A DNA stretch of 64,000 nucleotides. Origin: Lutibacter sp. B1. Lineage in GTDB: Bacteria > Bacteroidota > Bacteroidia > Flavobacteriales > Flavobacteriaceae. The translations under genes and the position numbers were made by a program. This document shows positions 41,190 to 48,904 of the stretch, in pieces. The stretch lies in assembly GCF_012524075.1 (NCBI RefSeq), contig NZ_JAAZUI010000001.1, forward strand, positions 186,001 through 250,000, written 5' to 3'. A model generated the notes under the pieces. It had not been told where the DNA came from. It made no database searches and saw only the letters and a list, made by a program, of their open reading frames with translations. Positions within the stretch are counted from its first letter, which is position 1, and the number at the start of each line of letters is the position of its first letter.

Positions 41190-43460
41190 TTAGAAATTAT
41201 ACTTAATATAGGTAGTAAAATTTCTACCCGGTTCATATATTCGTCCAGACAAAGTGTCTGAATTTGTATATGAATAATTTAAATGCTCATAATATGTTCT
41301 ATCAAAAATATTTAACACCGCAACACCAATTGAAAGCCCTTTGTAAGGTGTAACACCGGCTCTAAAATCAACAGTTCCAAAACTCGGAGTTTCTTCTTCC
41401 ATAAATGTTTTAGAAACTCTGCTTTGCTTCGCTACCAATCTGGAATTTAACGCTGTCCAAAAGTTTTTTTCTTCAAATTTCACTCCTAAGTTTGCCATAA
41501 AAGGAGGTATTTGAGCCAAAGGTTCATCTAAATCTTCATTTTGAGCATAGGTATAAGAAACGTCAGACGTAAATGTTAGCTTATCTGTAGCTTTTACATT
41601 AAAAGTGAACTCCGCTCCTGTTTGAGTTGCTTTATCAATATTAATAAATTGCTTAGTGTAAGTTGGCTGTGAAGTTGGCATAAACTTACGCGGAATATTG
41701 GTATTCACTTTTGCAGAGATATAGTCTCTCAAGAACGAATGAAATATACTTGCTCCTACTTCAATGGTTTCAAATTTTTTAAGAAACGACAACTCTAATT
41801 GGTTATTTACTTCGGGTTTTAAATTGGGGTTTCCTACATATTCATAAGGGTCAACTCCAATTGAGAAATGGTTGATATATCGTTCAATCATTGAAGCAGT
41901 TCTAACACCTCTTCCAATAGCAAATTGAACTTGTAAACCGTTTTTTTGATATTTTACCGAGGCATTTGCACTTACATTAACTTCGTTTTCATCTTTAATA
42001 TTTCCTCCATAAAAAGCTTCAAAATCAGTCGCCGGATCATCTAACGAAGTTGAAATAAAATCGGCTCTAATACCTGTTGTTAAAATTGTAGTATTTGAAA
42101 TTTTGTAGTTACCTTCTGCAAACACTCCAAAATCGTCTAAACTGGCATCTTGCCAAATTTTATCTACAAAAGTCATAGGATTTGGCAACATCATACCATT
42201 CATTGCTTTTACAATTCGTGTTCTGTCACCTTTTCTGTCAATTAAATTTACATCAATTCCAGTATAAATTCTTGTTTTTTCTGAAGGAGTTAAAACCAAT
42301 TCGGCTTTACCACCATAAGTCCACGATTCTACAGGCGAAGCAGCGTCAGTCATTTTAAAACTTGGTCTTTCTTCATTGGTCATTAAATGATCTACATACG
42401 AATAAAATACTTTCACCGCAAAACTGTTTATTTTGTCGGAAATCTCTTTTATTTTATAATCGATTCCGGCTAACATACTATCATCATAAGGTGAATCCAT
42501 AGGCAAACCGGCATGGTCAATATCTCTTGCAAATGATTGTCTCCAACTTAATTGCAAACGTTGATTGGTTTTTGGATTTATTCCCACTTTTACCGAATAA
42601 TCTGTTGTTCTAAAAGAAGAAGGAACTTCTGTTCCATCACCATCTTCATAATCGCCAAAATCTCTGTACGAACCGTTAAAGTGAACATCAAATTTTTCAT
42701 CAACATAAAACAGTGAAGCTCCTGTAACCAAATTTTCTCCATTAGTTTCGTAACCACCTTCAACACTTCCATGAAAACCCAATTGATTTTTGGTTGGATT
42801 TTTTGATACCAAGTTGATGATTCCTCCAAAATTTTGTCCAAACCTTACAGTAAAAGGTCCTTTAACAATCTCTATTTTCTCAATTTCTTCAGGAATTACA
42901 TGTGTTGTTATTGGGTCCATTCTGTTAGGACAAGCATTTAATACTTTCATTCCACCATCGTACTGAACATTTAATTGCTCGTATTTAAAAGAACGAAAAA
43001 CAGGCTCTGAGGCATACGCACCTCTTTTAACAATACCAAAACCTTTGATATCTTTAAACAAATGCCCTACACTGCGAGGCTGACTTATTCTTTTTTCTGC
43101 ATCATTAATCACTACCGATTGAGAAATATCTTCTAAAGGATTGGCCTCTATTAATATTTCGCTCAACTCTATTTGAGCAGGTTGTAATTTTATTATTAGT
43201 AGTTCTTTTATTTTAGTTGTTAGTGTTTTATAACTTAAATGAGAGATTTCAATTACGTCACCTTCATTAGCAATCATTTCAAACTCACCATTTTCATCAC
43301 TAATAACAATTGTACTGTTATTTAAGTTTTTTATCGAAGCATCTACTACCGGTATATTGGTAGTTTCATCAATAACTTTTCCGGTTATTTTATGTGATTG
43401 AGCAAATGAAACGCTTATAATTAGCATTGCTAAAATATTTAGTGCTAGTTGTTTTATCAT
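41190..43460 (-). CDS. TonB-dependent copper receptor, OprC/NosA-like
   Basis: 756 residues. Signal peptide 1-20, then a carboxypeptidase-regulatory-like domain (about 24-100), a plug (about 115-220) and a 22-strand barrel ending in aromatic YIKYNF. The plug has NACPNRMDPITTH, where C177 and M181 give a CxxxM pair. The barrel has H358 and M360 in YVDHLM, an HxM pair. OprC of Pseudomonas binds copper with exactly such a CxxxM-HxM set, spaced by a nearly equal distance. The receptor therefore probably imports copper across the outer membrane. The next gene upstream is a small Cys-rich membrane protein. Confidence 0.88.
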   Translation of the reverse strand: MIKQLALNILAMLIISVSFAQSHKITGKVIDETTNIPVVDASIKNLNNSTIVISDENGEFEMIANEGDVIEISHLSYKTLTTKIKELLIIKLQPAQIELSEILIEANPLEDISQSVVINDAEKRISQPRSVGHLFKDIKGFGIVKRGAYASEPVFRSFKYEQLNVQYDGGMKVLNACPNRMDPITTHVIPEEIEKIEIVKGPFTVRFGQNFGGIINLVSKNPTKNQLGFHGSVEGGYETNGENLVTGASLFYVDEKFDVHFNGSYRDFGDYEDGDGTEVPSSFRTTDYSVKVGINPKTNQRLQLSWRQSFARDIDHAGLPMDSPYDDSMLAGIDYKIKEISDKINSFAVKVFYSYVDHLMTNEERPSFKMTDAASPVESWTYGGKAELVLTPSEKTRIYTGIDVNLIDRKGDRTRIVKAMNGMMLPNPMTFVDKIWQDASLDDFGVFAEGNYKISNTTILTTGIRADFISTSLDDPATDFEAFYGGNIKDENEVNVSANASVKYQKNGLQVQFAIGRGVRTASMIERYINHFSIGVDPYEYVGNPNLKPEVNNQLELSFLKKFETIEVGASIFHSFLRDYISAKVNTNIPRKFMPTSQPTYTKQFINIDKATQTGAEFTFNVKATDKLTFTSDVSYTYAQNEDLDEPLAQIPPFMANLGVKFEEKNFWTALNSRLVAKQSRVSKTFMEEETPSFGTVDFRAGVTPYKGLSIGVAVLNIFDRTYYEHLNYSYTNSDTLSGRIYEPGRNFTTYIKYNF

Positions 43461-43526
43461 TATTATTTAAAATTAGTTTTTGTAGTTTTAATTGTTAGCT
43501 CATACATTCAAATATTTGATTTATAA

Positions 43527-43661
43527 TTACATACAATTATTACCGGCAATATAAATTTCAATATTACCAATACAATCAAAATTGAATATTTGTGATATAC
43601 GCTTTAAATTATGTTTGTATAATGAAACATAGGTTGTAATACCAAGTAAGTTTTTAGACAT
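43527..43661 (-). CDS. Possible 44-residue ORF between the copper receptor and its neighbour
   Basis: An ATG-started reading frame (MSKNLLGITTYVSLYKHNLK...) ends with CM and TAA. It contains two cysteines and a basic first half. It fills most of the 250-base gap between the receptor and the Cys-rich protein gene. I see no family match and no clear ribosome site. It may be chance in AT-rich DNA; the rest of the gap holds only AT-rich sequence. Confidence 0.2.
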   Translation of the reverse strand: MSKNLLGITTYVSLYKHNLKRISQIFNFDCIGNIEIYIAGNNCM

Positions 43662-43710
43662 AAATACAAAATATTTATACCATTATTTTTGGTGAAAAAG
43701 CGTTAAAAAA

Positions 43711-44097
43711 TTAAGAAATGTACCGAGGTGGTTTTAATAAAAAATTATAAAACTCTTGTGAAGTAAATTTTTGATGAAATATTTTTTCTTTAATAGAAAT
43801 TGAAAATTTATTCAACTTATCTAAAGCTAATTCATCTATAAGAGATACAGGATATTTTTCCATATCAATTTGTGGAACAGTTGATTTATGCTCGTGATCA
43901 CTCGTATTTACCTTATTTAATTGTTTCTGTAAATAACATTTTCCGTTACATTCTAAATAAGGTTTATCTCTGTTCTCGCACAAAACAGTTGCTATATAAT
44001 CGTAATTGGCATAATATTCAATTATTGGAACAATTGGACGAACCATTGCCAACAAATAAAGTAAATAAAAAAATATGCCAAAAATTTGATTTTTCAC
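43711..44097 (-). CDS. Small membrane protein with CNGKC motif, near the copper receptor
   Basis: 128 residues from the GTG at 44097 (start MKNQIFGIFFYLLYLL). The reading frame is open to a TTG at 44118, but that codon lies in the -7 promoter box. One N-terminal membrane helix or uncleaved signal (about 6-26, with VRPIVPIIEY following) leads to a periplasmic part. The next segment has CENRDKPYLECNGKCYLQKQL, three cysteines, two as CNGKC. A histidine-containing loop (SDHEHKS) follows. Copper binding is suggested by this motif and by the neighbour receptor. It is conserved-looking, but not a family I can name. Confidence 0.7.
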   Translation of the reverse strand: MKNQIFGIFFYLLYLLAMVRPIVPIIEYYANYDYIATVLCENRDKPYLECNGKCYLQKQLNKVNTSDHEHKSTVPQIDMEKYPVSLIDELALDKLNKFSISIKEKIFHQKFTSQEFYNFLLKPPRYIS

Positions 44098-44098
44098 T

Positions 44099-44112
44099 GT
44101 TACAAATGTTAC
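44099..44112. promoter_or_regulatory. CRP/FNR-like site 1, GTTACAAATGTTAC
   Basis: It differs by one base from the GTAACnnnnGTTAC type of inverted repeat. It lies between the -7 box and the GTG start of the CNGKC protein gene, where a bound regulator would block transcription. Confidence 0.35.
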
Positions 44113-44115
44113 GGG

Positions 44116-44123
44116 CAAATATA
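44116..44123 (-). promoter_or_regulatory. -7 element TATATTTG of the CNGKC protein gene
   Basis: The complement of CAAATATA is an exact TAnnTTTG box, 18 bases before the GTG at 44097. It overlaps the alternative TTG start, which argues against that start. Confidence 0.5.
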
Positions 44124-44146
44124 TCTTTTGTTTTTGAAACTTTTAC

Positions 44147-44160
44147 GTAACAAATATTAC
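44147..44160. promoter_or_regulatory. CRP/FNR-like site 2, GTAACAAATATTAC
   Basis: It differs by one base from GTAACnnnnGTTAC. Its centre lies about 41 bases upstream of the likely transcription start of the CNGKC gene, a classical activator position. It also touches the end of menA. Confidence 0.4.
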
Positions 44161-44163
44161 AAT

Positions 44164-45066
44164 TTAATTATTTAAAATTAGGCCTAAACCAAATAAAATT
44201 GAGAATAAAAAAGTACTAATTGCCAGTTTTTTCAATTCCGGGTCGAGTAATTTTGGGATTTTATTCTTATAAACCGTAATTAAATGTTTAAAAATTGGAA
44301 TATACGCTATAATGAATAAAAATTGATATACAGATGTATAATGAATTAATACATATAAAAATGCAAATAAAAATGAAGCTATTAATAAATAATAATGGTA
44401 ATATTTACTAAATTCTATTCCAATTTTAACAGTCAATGTTTTCTTTCCCGATTTAATATCTGATTCTCTATCTCTCATATTATTCAAGTTTAGCACTCCT
44501 ACACTAAGAAGACCTACAGAAAATGCCGGTAAAAAAATGGTATAATCTAGTTGTTTAGTATACAAATAATAACTCCCGCAAACACTAAGTAAACCAAAAA
44601 AAAGAAATACAAATAAATCGCCTAAACCTCGGTAACCATACGCTTTTTTACCCATAGTATATTTTATGGCAGCAACAATACTCGCAATTCCTAAAAGAAA
44701 GAAAATGGTAAGATTTAAAAAGTCTTCTTTCCCAAAAGATACATAAATAAGTGCGAATGCTATAATTAAAGTTACTGCAATAGAAATTTTAATTGCCTTT
44801 AACATTTGTTTAGGTGAAATTGCTCCGCTTTGAATAGTTCTTTTAGGACCAATTCTATCTTCATTATCGGTACCTTTTACACCATCACCATAATCATTGG
44901 CGAAATTAGAAATTACTTGGAAACAAACAGTAGTTAGTAAAGCCAGAATACAAATTTTCCAATTAAAAAGATTTTGAGAAGCCGCAATAAAACTCCCAAC
45001 AATAATACCCGAAACTGAAAGTGGTAATGTTCTTAAGCGAGCAGCTTCTATGTAGTTTTTTATCAT
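44164..45066 (-). CDS. menA: 1,4-dihydroxy-2-naphthoate octaprenyltransferase
   Basis: A 300-residue membrane prenyltransferase of the UbiA family with about nine helices. The first Asp motif is NFANDYGDGVKGTDNEDR near 52-68. The second is NNMRDRESDIKSGKKTL near 195-211. The N-terminus starts IEAARLRTLPLSVSGIIVG. It attaches the isoprenoid chain to DHNA in menaquinone synthesis, completing the path served by menC and menE at 34913-38064. It follows the Fe-S protein gene after 38 bases in the same direction. Confidence 0.94.
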   Translation of the reverse strand: MIKNYIEAARLRTLPLSVSGIIVGSFIAASQNLFNWKICILALLTTVCFQVISNFANDYGDGVKGTDNEDRIGPKRTIQSGAISPKQMLKAIKISIAVTLIIAFALIYVSFGKEDFLNLTIFFLLGIASIVAAIKYTMGKKAYGYRGLGDLFVFLFFGLLSVCGSYYLYTKQLDYTIFLPAFSVGLLSVGVLNLNNMRDRESDIKSGKKTLTVKIGIEFSKYYHYYLLIASFLFAFLYVLIHYTSVYQFLFIIAYIPIFKHLITVYKNKIPKLLDPELKKLAISTFLFSILFGLGLILNN

Positions 45067-45104
45067 AATTTAAAAAGAATCAGATAAGTATTGCCTAAAA
45101 GTTA

Positions 45105-45884
45105 TTACAAATCTTCAGCATTTGCAATAAGTTCGGCAATATCCAACACTTCTATTTCATTTTCTTTATCTTTTGCTTTCACACCATCAGTCATCATTGT
45201 ATTACAGAATGGACATCCGGTAGCAATTATATTTGGACTTACTTCTAAAGCATCTTCTGTTCTTTCTACATTGATATCCTTTGTGCCTTTTTCCGGTTCT
45301 TTAAACATTTGAGCACCTCCGGCTCCACAACATAATCCGTTGGTTTTACAACGCTTCATCTCAACTAATTCAACATCTAATTTTTGAATTAATTCACGAG
45401 GAGCTTCATAAACATCATTTGCTCTTCCTAAATAACAAGGGTCATGAAATGTTATCCGTTTTCCTTTAAATTTTCCTCCTTCAATGGTTAATCTTCCTTC
45501 ATCAAGTAATGATTTTAATAACTCGGTATGGTGCACAACTTCATAAGTTCCACCTAATTCAGGATATTCGTTTTTTAACGTATTGAAACAGTGAGGACAA
45601 GCAGTTACAATTTTTTTTACTTCGTAAGCATTCAATATTTCAATATTGGTCATTGCCTGCATTTGGAATAAAAATTCGTTTCCGGCTCTTTTTGCCGGAT
45701 CTCCTGTACAGCTTTCTTCAGTACCTAAAACAGCAAAATCTACCTTTGCTTTATTTAAAATTTTTACAAATGCTTTGGTAATTTTTTTTGCTCTGTCATC
45801 AAAACTTCCGGCACAACCTACCCAAAATAAAACTTCAGGTTGTTTTCCTTGCGCCATCATTTCAGCCATTGTTGGTACATTCAT
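45105..45884 (-). CDS. CCG-domain Fe-S protein, HdrD C-terminal-half-like
   Basis: 259 residues with two CCG (DUF224) modules. The first has CAGSFDD, TEESCTGDPA and CPHCFNTLKNEYP (about 15-105). The second has FHDPCYLGR, CKTNGLCCGAGGAQMF and CPFCNTMM (about 146-237). These bind a [4Fe-4S] cluster of the heterodisulfide-reductase type found in HdrB/HdrD, GlpC and GlcF. It has no ferredoxin or membrane part, which the nearby protein at 46393 supplies. The two together look like one HdrD-like electron-transfer enzyme split in two, with a HAD gene between. Confidence 0.85.
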   Translation of the reverse strand: MNVPTMAEMMAQGKQPEVLFWVGCAGSFDDRAKKITKAFVKILNKAKVDFAVLGTEESCTGDPAKRAGNEFLFQMQAMTNIEILNAYEVKKIVTACPHCFNTLKNEYPELGGTYEVVHHTELLKSLLDEGRLTIEGGKFKGKRITFHDPCYLGRANDVYEAPRELIQKLDVELVEMKRCKTNGLCCGAGGAQMFKEPEKGTKDINVERTEDALEVSPNIIATGCPFCNTMMTDGVKAKDKENEIEVLDIAELIANAEDL

Positions 45885-45905
45885 TATAAAAAAGGATTTA
45901 AATTT

Positions 45906-46352
45906 TTATTCGTGTTGACCGTCGTCAAAAACTTCAATTGTAACTTCTTTTTCTACTAAATCAGTAAATTTACCTCTATATCTGGTGGCTTTAACCAAAT
46001 GATTATCAATCCAATGATAATTACCTCCTCTAGGTTTTCCCATTAGCAAACTATGATATTTAAAGCCATGTTTTTTTAACCAAATTTCGGTATATTCTCT
46101 GTGTGCTTCGGTACGCGATGTAAAGAAGCAAATTATATGACCTTCATCATACCATTTGTTTAATGTTCTTAGCGCATCAGGATATACTTTAGCTGTAAGC
46201 ATACGTTCCGGTTCTTCATTTGGTATATCATCACATACAGTACCATCAATATCTATCAAGTAGTTTTTTATCCCTTCAGGTAAAATAGGACTTATATGCA
46301 AGCCATCTTCTACTTTATCGTGCAATAATTTATCTACATCTTCTTTTTTCAT
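45906..46352 (-). CDS. Small HAD-superfamily phosphatase-like protein
   Basis: 148 residues. HAD motif I is LIDIDGTVCDD near 32 with the nucleophilic and acid Asp. Motif II is CFFTSRTEAH near 75, motif III is probably KPRGGNYHWIDNH near 103, and DDGQHE ends the chain. Flavobacterial homologues are often labelled phosphoheptose isomerase, but the sequence is HAD, not SIS. The missing cap domain suggests a large or protein substrate. It lies between the two Fe-S genes, 21 bases from one and 40 from the other. Confidence 0.75.
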   Translation of the reverse strand: MKKEDVDKLLHDKVEDGLHISPILPEGIKNYLIDIDGTVCDDIPNEEPERMLTAKVYPDALRTLNKWYDEGHIICFFTSRTEAHREYTEIWLKKHGFKYHSLLMGKPRGGNYHWIDNHLVKATRYRGKFTDLVEKEVTIEVFDDGQHE

Positions 46353-46392
46353 CTTTGTGTTTTTGATTGTTAGTTTGTCTATATTATTTTAT

Positions 46393-47694
46393 CTATTCGT
46401 CTTTCCAATTTAATCTATCCATTTGGTTGTATTGCCAAGGAGCTCCATTATTTTCAATATTTGTCATCATCATATTCAATTCAGGTGATGCAGCAGATTG
46501 TTCCATAACCAAATATCTACGCATATCCAGAATAATTGAAAGTGGGTCAATATTTACCGGACACTCTTCTACACAAGCATTACAACTTGTACAAGCCCAA
46601 ATTTCTTCCGGTGTTATATAATCGTTTAATAATTGTTTATTATCATCAACAAATTTACCATTTTTATTAATGTTTTCTCCAATTTCTTCTAATCTATCAC
46701 GAGTTTTCATCATAATAGCTCTTGGAGATAATTCTTTACCTGTTAAATTTGCCGGACATGAGGAAGTACAACGTCCGCACTCTGTGCAAGTATAGGCATT
46801 CATTAATTGTACCCAATTCAAATCTGTTACATCGCTTGCACCAAATTTTTCGGGAGTTTCATTATCATCTTCAACAGGTGCAGCAAAAGGATCGGCACTT
46901 GGATCCATCATTAATTTTACTTCGTTAGTAACTGATTCTAAATTATTAAACTTTCCTTTTGCATTTAAATTAGCATAATAGGTATTTGGAAATGCCAAAA
47001 GTATATGTAAATGTTTAGAATAGTATAAATAGTTTAAAAACACTAAAATACCTGCAATATGCAACCACCAAGCAACTCGCTCAATAACATGTAAACTCTC
47101 TGCGCTAAAACCATCAAAAATTGGTACTAAAAACTGACTTATCGGGTTTCCGAAATTCATGCTTTGAAAATGTACGTCTGTTGCATTCATAATTAAAAAC
47201 AACGACATTAAAACCATTTCAAAATATAAGATATTTAGTGCGTCATTTTTTGGGAATCCTTTCATTTCTTTATTCCAAAAACGTGGAATTCTAACAACCA
47301 TTCTACGCAACCAAAATACTATTACAGCTACTAAAACCAGTAATGCCAATATTTCAAATAAACCTATTAAAAAATTGTAAATTCCGCCTAAAAAAGACAA
47401 AACTCTATGTGTTCCAAAAAGGCCATCAATAATTATTTCAACAACTTCAATATTAATAATTATAAAACCTACATAAACTAAAATATGCAAAATACCTGCT
47501 ACCGGACGTTTAACCATTTTAGATTGCCCTAAAGCAACCATTGCCATATTTTTCCAACGCTCATTAGAGTTATCGGTTCTATCTATATGTTTACCAAGTT
47601 TTATATTTCTGGTAAGTTTTTTTATGTTTTTAACAAAAAAACCTATCCCTAAAAATATCAGTACAGCAAATACTATATTGTCAATATAATTCAT
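46393..47694 (-). CDS. Membrane-bound 2x[4Fe-4S] protein, HdrE/HdrD N-terminal-like
   Basis: 433 residues. The N-terminal half has about six membrane helices (about 5-22, 70-90, 100-130, 155-175, 205-230) with histidines that could hold heme b, like NarI or HdrE. The C-terminal half has two ferredoxin-type clusters: CTECGRCTSSCP near 302 and CTSCNACVEECP near 363. With the CCG protein at 45105 it matches an HdrDE-like quinone-linked reductase. The electron donor or acceptor is not known. It is preceded by a 193-base AT-rich gap and MlaD. Confidence 0.85.
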   Translation of the reverse strand: MNYIDNIVFAVLIFLGIGFFVKNIKKLTRNIKLGKHIDRTDNSNERWKNMAMVALGQSKMVKRPVAGILHILVYVGFIIINIEVVEIIIDGLFGTHRVLSFLGGIYNFLIGLFEILALLVLVAVIVFWLRRMVVRIPRFWNKEMKGFPKNDALNILYFEMVLMSLFLIMNATDVHFQSMNFGNPISQFLVPIFDGFSAESLHVIERVAWWLHIAGILVFLNYLYYSKHLHILLAFPNTYYANLNAKGKFNNLESVTNEVKLMMDPSADPFAAPVEDDNETPEKFGASDVTDLNWVQLMNAYTCTECGRCTSSCPANLTGKELSPRAIMMKTRDRLEEIGENINKNGKFVDDNKQLLNDYITPEEIWACTSCNACVEECPVNIDPLSIILDMRRYLVMEQSAASPELNMMMTNIENNGAPWQYNQMDRLNWKDE

Positions 47695-47887
47695 ACTTTC
47701 GGTTTAATATGATTCTAAAATATTCAAAATTAATATTTATAAACTTCTTACTATTTTTATAGGAAATTTAATAATATCCTTAAATATTTATCAAATATTT
47801 TACAAAATAAATTAGTTAACAAATTTAATTTAATAATATTATTTCTAATATTGTTTTTATATTAATTATTTAGAAATAAAATTTATA

Positions 47888-48844
47888 TTATTTTCCGTGT
47901 TCTTCGGCATTATAACCTTTGTCTTTTTTTCCAAATAGTGAAAAATGGACGAAACGTTTTGGATGTAATTTCATTTCTCGTAACAATTCTTCTAACTCTT
48001 TTGATGCATTAGTTAAGTTGTTATACATTTCTTCATCTGTTACCAATTTCCCTAAAGTTCCGTCTCCAGACTCTACATTCTTTAAAATTTTATTCAAACT
48101 ATTTACAGTTATCTCTAAATTTTTTACGGTTGTTCCAATATTTGCATTAGCTAACGAATCGGAAAGTATTGCTAAATTTGTAGCCATTATATTAGCTTTA
48201 TCTAACGTGTTTCCTAACTTTTCTTCATTATTTTTTATAAGTTCATCTACATTTCCTGAAACTGATTTAAAATTAGAAATAGTTGTGTGCAACTCTGCAA
48301 TACTAGATTTTAAATTTTCTCGCGTTTTAACATCAATCACATCATTTAAACCAACCAATAAAGAATCGGCGCTAACAATTACGTTTTCTACTTTTGCCTG
48401 TAACGGATTTAATTTTTCGGTTACTGATGAAAAGATGTCAGATTCTATTTCTCCCTTTAAAAAATCTCCCGGTTTAGCTATTTCTCCTTCATAAGAAGGT
48501 ATTATTGCCAAAGATTTTCCACCCATTAAACTTGCACTATATATTTTTGCAATGCTGTTTTTTGAAAATTCAAAATCATTTTCTACGCTAAATTCAACTA
48601 ATAATCTACCTCTTTTTTCAGGATCTTTATTAAAATTAATATTAATAACTTTTCCTACTTCAACTCCATTTATAGTAACAACACTTGCTGTGTTTAATCC
48701 TTGAACATTTCCATATTCAGTAAAATATGTTTTTAAAGATCCTTCGAATAAATTAAGTCCTTTAAGGTAGTTATATCCCCAAATGGTTAAGGCAATTACA
48801 GTTACTGCAACAATACCGGTTTTTAATTCTCTTGTTAGTTTCAA
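47888..48844 (-). CDS. MlaD/MCE family lipid-transport protein
   Basis: 318 residues starting at a TTG codon (48844); no ATG or GTG gives the family N-terminus. One N-terminal helix (residues 8-24) is followed by the MCE domain (about 35-115: TYFTEYGNVQGLNTASVVTINGVEVGKV, SLMGGKSLAI). A long helical tail follows and ends HPKRFVHFSLFGKKDKG, an ending typical for Bacteroidota. It carries phospholipids between inner and outer membrane. The Mla ABC components are not in the window. It lies 60 bases after the amidase gene. Confidence 0.9.
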   Translation of the reverse strand: MKLTRELKTGIVAVTVIALTIWGYNYLKGLNLFEGSLKTYFTEYGNVQGLNTASVVTINGVEVGKVININFNKDPEKRGRLLVEFSVENDFEFSKNSIAKIYSASLMGGKSLAIIPSYEGEIAKPGDFLKGEIESDIFSSVTEKLNPLQAKVENVIVSADSLLVGLNDVIDVKTRENLKSSIAELHTTISNFKSVSGNVDELIKNNEEKLGNTLDKANIMATNLAILSDSLANANIGTTVKNLEITVNSLNKILKNVESGDGTLGKLVTDEEMYNNLTNASKELEELLREMKLHPKRFVHFSLFGKKDKGYNAEEHGK

Positions 48845-48904
48845 AATACTGTTATTAGTTGTAGCAATATTACTAATTATTTTTGGGAGTAATAAATTAT
48901 AGAC

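Noticed and set aside
43527-43661. Small 44-residue ORF in the copper cluster as a confident gene
   Set aside because: No ribosome site, no family match and AT-rich background; kept only as a low-confidence feature.
47695-47887. A missed gene in the 193-base gap upstream of the membrane Fe-S protein
   Set aside because: No open frame of reasonable length in either direction; the sequence is AT-rich and probably regulatory.
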